Positions 1-6,385 of a DNA stretch of 12,684 nt are shown here, in pieces. Position 1 is the first letter of the stretch. Each line of letters opens with the position of its first letter. This DNA comes from JBDIAR01 sp039812545 (GTDB taxonomy: Bacteria > Actinomycetota > Actinomycetes > Actinomycetales > Dermatophilaceae). The DNA is taken from positions 1-12,684 of the forward strand of contig JBDIAR010000104.1 of NCBI GenBank assembly GCA_039812545.1, written 5' to 3'. The notes below the pieces were generated by a model. The model did not search any database. It was not told the DNA's origin and saw only the letters and a program-made list of their open reading frames with translations. The translations under genes and the position numbers were made by a program.

Positions 1-44
1 CAGCGCCACATCAGACCGCTGACGGATAGCCTTTCGGTGGGACA

Positions 45-74
45 CCCCGACCCCCCCGAACCCCGAACCACCCC
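45..74 (-). other. Putative G-quadruplex motif in the tkt leader
   Basis: The plus strand carries four C-runs at 45-48, 51-57, 61-64 and 71-74, separated by 2, 3 and 6 bases. The complementary strand is therefore a four-run G motif with at least four Gs per run and short loops, a canonical quadruplex-forming pattern. It ends 19 nt before the GTG start of tkt. If transcription starts upstream, the mRNA leader would be C-rich and poorly structured, and the G-rich strand would be the template. Any regulatory effect is inference. Confidence 0.5.
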
Positions 75-80
75 GAAACC

Positions 81-86
81 AAGGAG
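81..86 (+). promoter_or_regulatory. Ribosome binding site of tkt
   Basis: AAGGAG lies 7 nt before the GTG at 94. It decides the start: the in-frame GTG at 37 has no such signal and would translate the C-rich leader into Pro-rich sequence. Translational starts elsewhere in the window (6386, 10074, 11279, 12318) show the same 7-nt spacing. Confidence 0.8.
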
Positions 87-93
87 TCGCCCA

Positions 94-2322
94 GTGGCCA
101 CGACGTCGCCCGCCAGGACCAGCTCGACCGCCGGCTCGAGGGCCTCCGGGAGGGGAAGGGCCGCCAAGGATCTGCTGGCCGGCCGCGATGCCCACCTCAA
201 GCGGCCGATCGCGCGCGGCGCGGGCTGGACCGACCTGGACATCCGCGCCGTCGACACCACGCGGCTGCTGGCCGCCGACGCGGTCCAGAAGGTCGGCAGC
301 GGACATCCCGGCACGGCGATGTCGCTGGCTCCCGTGGCATACCTGCTCTTCCAGAACGTGATGCGGCACGACCCGGCCGATCCCGCCTGGGAGGGGCGCG
401 ACCGGTTCGTGCTGTCCTGCGGCCATTCCAGCCTCACGCTGTACAACCAGCTGTTCCTCAGCGGCTACGGCCTCGACCTCGACGACCTCAAGGCGTTGCG
501 GACCTGGGGCTCGCTGACCCCCGCGCACCCTGAGGTCCACCACACCCCCGGCGTCGAGATCACCACCGGACCACTCGGGTCGGGTCTGGCCTCGGCGGTC
601 GGCATGGCGATGGCCCAGCGTCGTCAGCGCGGGCTGCTCGACCCCAAGGCCAAGACCGGGACGAGCCCGTTCGACCACCGGATCTACGTCCTGGCCAGCG
701 ACGGCGACCTGATGGAGGGCGTCACCGCGGAAGCCTGTTCGCTGGCCGGCCACCAGGAACTCGGCAACCTGATCTGCATCTACGACCAGAACCAGATCTC
801 CATCGAGGACGACACCGACATCTCGTTCAGCGAAGACGTCGCCGCCCGGTATGCCGCGTACGGCTGGGGCGTGGAGGTCGTCGACTGGCGTTCGTCGGGC
901 TTCCACGGCGACTACGTCGAAGACGTCGACGCGCTCTTGGCGGCGATCCGCCGCGCCGAGAAGGACACCAAGCGTCCGACCCTCGTGCTGCTGCGCACCG
1001 TCATCGCCTGGCCCGCCCCGACCAAGCAGGACACCGGCGCCTCACACGGGTCGGCGCTCGGCGTCGACGAGGTCGAGGGTGCCCGCGAATTGCTCGGCTT
1101 CCCGGCCGGCAAGACCTTCCACGTCGAACCGGCCGTGTTGCGCCGGGCCCGGGAGGTCAAGGCCCGCGGGAAGAAGGCGCACGCCGAGTGGACCAAGGCA
1201 TACCGAGCCTGGGCGAAGGCGAACCCGGACAACGCCCGGCTCTACGAACGCCTCGCCGCACACCGCCTGCCCGACGGACTGGCCGAGGCGATCCCGACCT
1301 TCCCGGCCGATCCGAAGGGGGTGGCCACCCGCGCCGCCTCCGGCAAGGTCCTCAGCGCCCTCGCCGACGTCATGCCCGAACTGTGGGGCGGCTCCGCCGA
1401 CCTGGCCGAGTCCAACAACACGACGATGGCCGGCCAGCCCAGTTTCATCCCGGTGACCAAACAGACCCGGGCCTGGAGCGGCGACGAGTACGGCCGGACC
1501 CTGCACTTCGGCATCCGCGAGCACGGGATGGGGATGATCCTCAACGGCATCGCCCTGGAGGGCCTGCTGCGCCCCTACGGCGGGACCTTCCTGGTGTTCT
1601 CCGACTACATGCGCGGCGCCGTCCGGCTCGCCGCGATCCAGCAACTGCCCGTCACCTATGTCTGGACCCACGACTCCATCGGCCTCGGCGAAGACGGTCC
1701 CACCCACCAGCCGGTCGAACACCTCGCCTCGCTGCGGGCCATGCCGGGCCTGGACGTCGTGCGTCCGGCGGATGCCAACGAAACCGCCCAGGCGTGGCTG
1801 ACGATCCTGCGCAATGCCCGCCCGGCGGCGCTGGCGCTGACCCGTCAGGCCGTCCCGGTGGCTCCGCGCCGCGGCAAGGGCTGGGCCGGCGACGTCGCCA
1901 AGGGCGGTTACGTCCTGGTCCGCGAGTCCGGAACCGGCGCGCCCGACGTCATCCTCATCGCGACCGGCTCCGAGGTCGATCTCGCGGTCCGGGCCGCGGC
2001 CGACCTCGAAGCCCGCGGGACCGCGACCCGGGTGGTGTCGATGCCGTGCCGGGAGTGGTTCGACCGGCAGAGTCCGGCCTACCGCAATCGGGTGCTGCCA
2101 CCGGCCGTGCGAGCCCGGGTCTCGGTCGAGGCGGGCGTGGCGCAGGGCTGGCGCGAGATCGTCGGCGACGCCGGCCGCACCGTGTCACTCGAACATTTCG
2201 GGGCCTCGGCGTCCGCGAGCCGGCTGTTCGAGGAGTTCGGGTTCACCGTGCCCGCCGTCGTCAAGGCGGCCCGGGCATCCATTGCCGACGCCGCGCGCGG
2301 CGCCTCCGGAAAGGGCGAGTGA
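94..2322 (+). CDS. tkt: Transketolase
   Basis: Thiamine-diphosphate enzyme of the non-oxidative pentose-phosphate pathway. It moves two-carbon units between ketose and aldose phosphates in the cytoplasm. The protein is 742 residues from GTG at 94. Visible motifs: GHPGTAMSLAP near 70, CGHSS (His111), the ThDP/Mg site SDGDLMEG at 202-209 with YDQN and Asn233, SHG with His318, GGSADLAESNNTT near 432, FGIREHG with the catalytic Glu476, and THDSIGLGEDGPTHQPVEH with His526. It opens the operon; its stop is one base before tal. An oddity is about 44 Ala/Ser/Arg-rich residues ahead of the usual family start (GWTDLDIRAVDT). I find no in-frame ATG, GTG or TTG inside that stretch, so the extension appears real. 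Function is certain; only the extreme N-terminus is open. Confidence 0.97.
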   Translation: MATTSPARTSSTAGSRASGRGRAAKDLLAGRDAHLKRPIARGAGWTDLDIRAVDTTRLLAADAVQKVGSGHPGTAMSLAPVAYLLFQNVMRHDPADPAWEGRDRFVLSCGHSSLTLYNQLFLSGYGLDLDDLKALRTWGSLTPAHPEVHHTPGVEITTGPLGSGLASAVGMAMAQRRQRGLLDPKAKTGTSPFDHRIYVLASDGDLMEGVTAEACSLAGHQELGNLICIYDQNQISIEDDTDISFSEDVAARYAAYGWGVEVVDWRSSGFHGDYVEDVDALLAAIRRAEKDTKRPTLVLLRTVIAWPAPTKQDTGASHGSALGVDEVEGARELLGFPAGKTFHVEPAVLRRAREVKARGKKAHAEWTKAYRAWAKANPDNARLYERLAAHRLPDGLAEAIPTFPADPKGVATRAASGKVLSALADVMPELWGGSADLAESNNTTMAGQPSFIPVTKQTRAWSGDEYGRTLHFGIREHGMGMILNGIALEGLLRPYGGTFLVFSDYMRGAVRLAAIQQLPVTYVWTHDSIGLGEDGPTHQPVEHLASLRAMPGLDVVRPADANETAQAWLTILRNARPAALALTRQAVPVAPRRGKGWAGDVAKGGYVLVRESGTGAPDVILIATGSEVDLAVRAAADLEARGTATRVVSMPCREWFDRQSPAYRNRVLPPAVRARVSVEAGVAQGWREIVGDAGRTVSLEHFGASASASRLFEEFGFTVPAVVKAARASIADAARGASGKGE

Positions 2323-2323
2323 C

Positions 2324-3445
2324 GTGTCCGATCAGAACCCCAATCTGGCCGCGCTGAGCGCCGCGGGCGTCTCCGTCTGGCTGGACGACCTGTCCCGCTC
2401 CGCGCTGACCTCGGGGAAACTGGCCCGGCTCGTCGCCGAGCGCTCCGTGGTCGGGGTGACGACGAACCCGTCGATCTTCCAGGCCGCGCTGGCCAAGGGT
2501 GAGGCGTATGCCGCTCAGGTGGCCGACTTGGCCCGGGCCGGTAAGTCGGCCGAGGACGCCGTCTTCGACATCACCACCGACGACGTGCGCAGCGCCTGCG
2601 AACTGTTCCTGCCGATCTACGAGCGCACGAACGGCACGGACGGCCGGGTCTCCATCGAGGTCGACCCCCGGCTCGCGCACGACACCCACGGCACCGTCGA
2701 ACAGGCCAAGGCGCTGTATGCCGAGGTCGCCCGGGAGAATGTCCTCATCAAGATCCCGGCCACCATCGAGGGCCTGCCGGCGATCACCGAGACCCTGGCC
2801 GCCGGGATCAGCGTCAATGTCACGCTCATCTTCGCCATCGACCGCTACCGGGCCGTGATGAACGCCTTCCTCGAAGGCCTGGAGCGCGCCCACGCCGCCG
2901 GGCACGACCTGGCCCGGATCCACTCGGTCGCCTCGTTCTTCGTCTCCCGGGTGGACACCGAGGTCGACGGTCGCCTGGCGGCGATCGGCACCGAGGCGGC
3001 CACGGCGCTGCGCGGCAAGGCGGGTCTGGCCAACGCGCGACTGGCATACCAGGCATACGAAGAGGTCTTCGCGACGCCGCGCTGGCAGTCGCTGGCCGAT
3101 GACGGTGCGCGCACCCAGCGGCCGCTGTGGGCCTCGACGGGCGTCAAGGACCCGGCGTACCCCGACACGATGTACGTCACCGAACTCGTGGCCCCCGACA
3201 CGGTCAACACGATGCCGGAGAAGACCCTGGAGGCGGTCGCCGATCACGGCCGGATCGAGGGCGACACGATCTCCGGCAGCTATGCCGCTTCCGCACGCGT
3301 CCTCGACGACCTTGAGGCGCTCGGGATCTCCTACCCCGAGGTCGTGGCCAAGCTGGAACGCGAGGGTGTCGAGAAGTTCATCGCCTCCTGGAGCGAACTG
3401 CTGGACGGGGTCAGCGCGGAACTGGCGAAAGCCGCGGGCGCGTGA
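2324..3445 (+). CDS. tal: Transaldolase
   Basis: Transfers a dihydroxyacetone unit from sedoheptulose-7-phosphate to glyceraldehyde-3-phosphate, linking the pentose-phosphate pathway to glycolysis. The 373-residue length fits the longer actinobacterial transaldolases. Visible: WLDDLSR at 19-25, GVTTNPSIF at 44-52, the Schiff-base lysine in VLIKIPAT (Lys143), then ISVNVTLIFAIDRY, SVASFFVSRVDTEVD and a C-terminal WASTGVKDPAYPDTMYV block. GTG at 2324 is chosen because the family begins close to NPNLAALS; the in-frame upstream start at 2282 lies inside tkt. It follows the tkt stop by one base, and its own stop overlaps the zwf start in GTGA, so translational coupling is likely. Two heptamer copies sit 9 bp apart in the codons for LAYQAY (3043-3058). 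Confidence 0.96.
   Translation: MSDQNPNLAALSAAGVSVWLDDLSRSALTSGKLARLVAERSVVGVTTNPSIFQAALAKGEAYAAQVADLARAGKSAEDAVFDITTDDVRSACELFLPIYERTNGTDGRVSIEVDPRLAHDTHGTVEQAKALYAEVARENVLIKIPATIEGLPAITETLAAGISVNVTLIFAIDRYRAVMNAFLEGLERAHAAGHDLARIHSVASFFVSRVDTEVDGRLAAIGTEAATALRGKAGLANARLAYQAYEEVFATPRWQSLADDGARTQRPLWASTGVKDPAYPDTMYVTELVAPDTVNTMPEKTLEAVADHGRIEGDTISGSYAASARVLDDLEALGISYPEVVAKLEREGVEKFIASWSELLDGVSAELAKAAGA
3043..3058 (+). repeat. Two GGCATAC copies in tandem inside tal
   Basis: GGCATAC at 3043-3049 and again at 3052-3058, 9 bp apart on the same strand, both read as Ala-Tyr with GCA codons. It is the only close same-strand pair among the 20 copies in the window. Confidence 0.8.
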
Positions 3446-4986
3446 GTCCGGCCCGGATCACCGCCACCCAGAATCCGCTGCGCGATCCGGAGGACAAGCG
3501 CCTCCCCCGGATCGCCGGACCATGTTCGATGGTGCTCTTCGGGGTGACCGGGGACCTGGCCACCAAGAAGCTGATGCCGGCGATCTACGACCTCGCCAAC
3601 CGCGGGCTCCTGCCGCCCGGCTTCTCCCTGGTCGGGTTCGCCCGGCGAGATTGGGCCGATCAGGACTTCGGGGCACTGGTCCACGATGCCGTGCGGGCCC
3701 GCGCCCGGACACCGTTCCGGGAGGCGGTCTGGTCGGCGTTGGCCGAGGGGCTGCGGTTCGTACCCGGCACCTTCGACGACCCCAAGGCCTTCGAGTTGCT
3801 CGCCGCGACGGTCCGCAGCCTGGACGAGTCCCGAGGCACCGGCGGCAACCACGCGTTCTACCTGTCCGTGCCGCCGAGCTTTTTCGCTCAGGTTTGCGAG
3901 CAGCTCGATCGGGTGGGTCTGGCCGGGTCGGGCTCGGGTCCGGGCTGGAGCCGGGTCGTCATCGAAAAGCCCTTCGGTCACGACCTCAAGAGCGCGCAGG
4001 AACTCAACCGGATCGTCGAATCCGTCTTCAAGCCCGACTCGATCTTCCGGATCGACCACTACCTCGGCAAGGAGACGGTGCAGAACCTGCTGGCGTTGCG
4101 CTTCGCCAACACCTTCTTCGAACCGCTGTGGAACGCCAACTATGTCGACCACGTGCAGATCACGATGGCCGAGGACATCGGCATCGGCGGCCGCGCGGGC
4201 TATTACGACGGCATCGGCGCGGCCCGCGACGTCATCCAGAACCACCTGCTCCAACTGCTCGCGCTGACCGCCATGGAGGAACCCGTCTCGTTCCGCGCGG
4301 ACGACCTGCGCGCCGAGAAGGAGAAGGTGCTCTCCGCCGTGCGACTGCCCGGCAATCTCGACGAGGGCGCTGCGCGCGGCCAGTATGCCGCGGGCTGGCA
4401 GGGCACCGAACAGGTCGTCGGATACCTCCAGGAGAAGGGGGTCCCCAAGGACTCCCGGACGGAGACCTTCGCGGCGGTCCGCCTGCACGTGGAGACCCGC
4501 AGGTGGGCCGGGGTGCCGTTCTACCTGCGCACCGGCAAGCGGCTGGGCAAGCGAGCCACCGAGATCGCCATCGTCTTCAAGCGGGCTCCCCATCTGCCGT
4601 TCACGAACACGGCCACCGAGGAACTGGGCCGCAACGCCGTCGTCGTGCGCATCCAACCGGACGAGGGAGTCACCGTACGGTTCGGGTCCAAGGTGCCGGG
4701 CGCCCAGATGGAGGTGCGTGACGTGACCATGGACTTCGGCTACGGCACGGCGTTCACGGAGACCTCACCCGAGGCATACGAACGACTGATCCTCGACGTC
4801 CTCCTCGGCGACCCGCCGCTGTTCCCGCGGCACGAGGAAGTGGAACTCGCCTGGCGGATCCTGGATCCGCTGCTGACGCATTGGGCGCGGCGGGGCCGGC
4901 CCGAGCAGTACGCCCCCGGCGCGTGGGGACCACGCTCGGCCCACGACATGCTCGCGCGCGACGGCCGCGAATGGAGGATCCCGTGA
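3442..4986 (+). CDS. zwf: Glucose-6-phosphate 1-dehydrogenase
   Basis: Oxidises glucose-6-phosphate to 6-phosphogluconolactone with NADP+, the committed step of the oxidative pentose-phosphate pathway and a main NADPH source. The 514 residues are normal for the family. Visible: the nucleotide-binding loop FGVTGDLATKKLMPAIY at 33-49, EKPFGHD at 175-181, the signature RIDHYLGKE at 203-211 with His206, and NHLLQLL with His268. The GTG start overlaps the tal stop (GTGA), and its stop overlaps the opcA start the same way. In actinobacteria the enzyme works with OpcA, encoded immediately downstream. No gene for 6-phosphogluconolactonase or 6-phosphogluconate dehydrogenase is present in this window, so the pathway must be completed elsewhere. 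Confidence 0.97.
   Translation: MSPARITATQNPLRDPEDKRLPRIAGPCSMVLFGVTGDLATKKLMPAIYDLANRGLLPPGFSLVGFARRDWADQDFGALVHDAVRARARTPFREAVWSALAEGLRFVPGTFDDPKAFELLAATVRSLDESRGTGGNHAFYLSVPPSFFAQVCEQLDRVGLAGSGSGPGWSRVVIEKPFGHDLKSAQELNRIVESVFKPDSIFRIDHYLGKETVQNLLALRFANTFFEPLWNANYVDHVQITMAEDIGIGGRAGYYDGIGAARDVIQNHLLQLLALTAMEEPVSFRADDLRAEKEKVLSAVRLPGNLDEGAARGQYAAGWQGTEQVVGYLQEKGVPKDSRTETFAAVRLHVETRRWAGVPFYLRTGKRLGKRATEIAIVFKRAPHLPFTNTATEELGRNAVVVRIQPDEGVTVRFGSKVPGAQMEVRDVTMDFGYGTAFTETSPEAYERLILDVLLGDPPLFPRHEEVELAWRILDPLLTHWARRGRPEQYAPGAWGPRSAHDMLARDGREWRIP
4973..4977 (+). promoter_or_regulatory. Ribosome binding site of opcA
   Basis: GGAGG inside the 3' end of zwf, 5 nt before the GTG at 4983. It decides the opcA start against the in-frame ATG at 4971 (which overlaps this site) and the more distant start at 4881, both inside zwf. 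Confidence 0.75.
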
Positions 4987-6257
4987 TCATCGACCTGCCG
5001 GACACGACCTCGGTCGGGATCAGCCGGACCCTCGTGGACGTCCGCAACCAGAGCGGCGCGATGGCGCTGGGTCGCGTGCTCACCCTGCTGATTCCCGTCG
5101 AGGACGGCACGGTGGACGCGGCCCTGAAGGTGGCCGGCGACGCGTCCCGGCAGCATCCGTGCCGGATCGTGACGATCGTGCGCGGCGATCGGCGCGGGAA
5201 GAACCGCCTGGATGCCCAGATCCGGCTCGGCGGTGACGCGGGGGCCAGTGAGATCGTCATCCTGCGCCTGTACGGCGCGCTGGCCGGACACGCCGAGAGT
5301 GTGGCCACCCCGCTGTTGCTGGCCGACTCACCGGTGCTCGCGTGGTGGCCCGGACCCGCCCCCAAGGACGTGCACGAGGACCCGATCGGCGCGATGGCCG
5401 GCCGCCGGATCACCGACAGCGCGGCCGGCCCGAACCCCACGGCGGCGCTGCGCCAGCGGGCCGCGACCTACGAGCCGGGCGACACCGACCTGGCGTGGAC
5501 CCGATTGACCCGGTGGCGCAGCGTGCTCGCCTCGGCTCTGGACCAGCCGCCGTTCGAGTCGGTCACCGGAATCACGGTGGCCGGGTCCAGCGACTCCCCG
5601 TCCACGGATCTGCTGGCCGCCTGGCTGCAACTGCGGCTCAAGGCACCCGCCAGTCGGGTCCGTACCTCCCCGGGCTCGGGCATCCTCAGTGTCCGGCTGG
5701 AGCGGGCGAGCGGGCCCATCGACCTGGTCCGCCCGGGCGGCGCGGTGGCGACACTCAGCGAAGGTGGTCATCCCGACCGTCGACTGGCGTTGGCGCGCCG
5801 CACCGATGCCGAGTGCCTGGCCGACGAGTTGCGCCGCCTCGACCGGGACGAGCCCTACGAGCACGCGCTGCTCAAGGGGCTGCCGGCGCTGTCCCCCGCT
5901 CGCAAGACCCCCGGACAGGCGATCAAGCAGGGCGAGACACCCTCGATCGCCAAGGCCAAGTCCCTGGCCCGCAAGATCGCCCGACAGCAGGCGGTGGGCA
6001 GGCCGGGCGGCATGGTCACCGAACTGCCCGCCGCGCCACCGTCAACCGCGAAACCGTCAAACGCGAAACCGTCCGATGACGACTCCGGCGACGTCGTCCG
6101 CACGGCGACCGCGAAGAAACTCGCCGGGAAGGCCACGCCGCGCGAGGAGGAGCTGCTGCAGACCGGCCGACTGACCCGGGCCAAAGTCGCCAGAACGCGG
6201 CCGACGAAGAAGGCCGTCGAGGCAACCTTGGGCGCCGCTGACGCGTCGGTGAAGTAG
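4983..6257 (+). CDS. opcA: Glucose-6-phosphate dehydrogenase assembly protein OpcA with a basic C-terminal tail
   Basis: OpcA is needed for active glucose-6-phosphate dehydrogenase in cyanobacteria and actinobacteria. It has no known catalytic activity of its own. Residues 1 to about 300 carry the family pattern: an IIDLPDTTSV start, GAMALGRVLTLLIPV, DSPVLAWWPGPAP, GRRITD, and GDTDLAWTRLTRWR followed by LDQPPFESV, ending around DEPYEHALLKGLP. About 124 further residues follow, rich in Lys, Ala, Arg and Pro, including the tandem pentapeptides PSTAK-PSNAK (6039-6068). Total length is 424 residues, longer than the roughly 300-370 I associate with OpcA. The tail looks disordered and its role is unknown. 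The start overlaps the zwf stop by 4 nt, and a stem-loop follows the stop by 2 nt, so this is the last gene of the tkt operon. It has no GTATGCC heptamer. Confidence 0.93.
   Translation: MIIDLPDTTSVGISRTLVDVRNQSGAMALGRVLTLLIPVEDGTVDAALKVAGDASRQHPCRIVTIVRGDRRGKNRLDAQIRLGGDAGASEIVILRLYGALAGHAESVATPLLLADSPVLAWWPGPAPKDVHEDPIGAMAGRRITDSAAGPNPTAALRQRAATYEPGDTDLAWTRLTRWRSVLASALDQPPFESVTGITVAGSSDSPSTDLLAAWLQLRLKAPASRVRTSPGSGILSVRLERASGPIDLVRPGGAVATLSEGGHPDRRLALARRTDAECLADELRRLDRDEPYEHALLKGLPALSPARKTPGQAIKQGETPSIAKAKSLARKIARQQAVGRPGGMVTELPAAPPSTAKPSNAKPSDDDSGDVVRTATAKKLAGKATPREEELLQTGRLTRAKVARTRPTKKAVEATLGAADASVK
6039..6068 (+). repeat. Two 15-bp tandem repeats in the opcA tail
   Basis: Two consecutive 15-base units (6039-6053 and 6054-6068) differ at one base and encode Pro-Ser-(Thr/Asn)-Ala-Lys. 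A third partial unit starts at 6069 (Pro-Ser). The units use AAA and TCA, uncommon codons in this G+C-rich DNA, which suggests recent local duplication. Confidence 0.7.
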
Positions 6258-6259
6258 GC

Positions 6260-6295
6260 CGACACCGGTCCGAGCTCGACGAAGGACCGGTGCCG
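6260..6295 (+). terminator. Stem-loop ending the tkt-tal-zwf-opcA operon
   Basis: Arms 6260-6271 and 6284-6295 pair over 12 positions with one A/C mismatch, including nine consecutive pairs (ACCGGTCC with GGACCGGT plus one more), around a 12-nt loop. It starts 2 nt after the opcA stop. No T-run follows, which is common for actinobacterial stem-loop terminators. Confidence 0.6.
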
Positions 6296-6373
6296 ACGCA
6301 CGCCGGAGCGCCTCCCGATTCACCACGGTCGTTACTGCGACACTGACGTATGACATTCGCCGCGTAAGAGTTT

Positions 6374-6378
6374 GGAGG
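6374..6378 (+). promoter_or_regulatory. Ribosome binding site of the acyltransferase gene
   Basis: GGAGG, 7 nt before the GTG at 6386. It supports independent translation after a 128-bp spacer. I could not identify a convincing -35/-10 pair in that spacer. Confidence 0.8.
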
Positions 6379-6385
6379 TCGGGCC

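Noticed and set aside
27..32. TAGCCT as a -10 element for tkt
   Set aside because: It fits TAnnnT but there is no -35 box at 16-18 bp, and the window starts too close to judge.
37..93. Upstream GTG start for tkt
   Set aside because: It has no ribosome site and would encode a Pro-rich peptide from the C-rich leader; GTG at 94 has AAGGAG at the right distance.
3331..4656. 441-codon minus-strand open frame opposite zwf
   Set aside because: It mirrors the zwf codons, has no recognisable domain and is a composition artefact.
6319..6354. TTCACC and TATGAC as a promoter for the acyltransferase gene
   Set aside because: The spacing of about 24 bp is too long for a standard promoter, and nothing better is seen.
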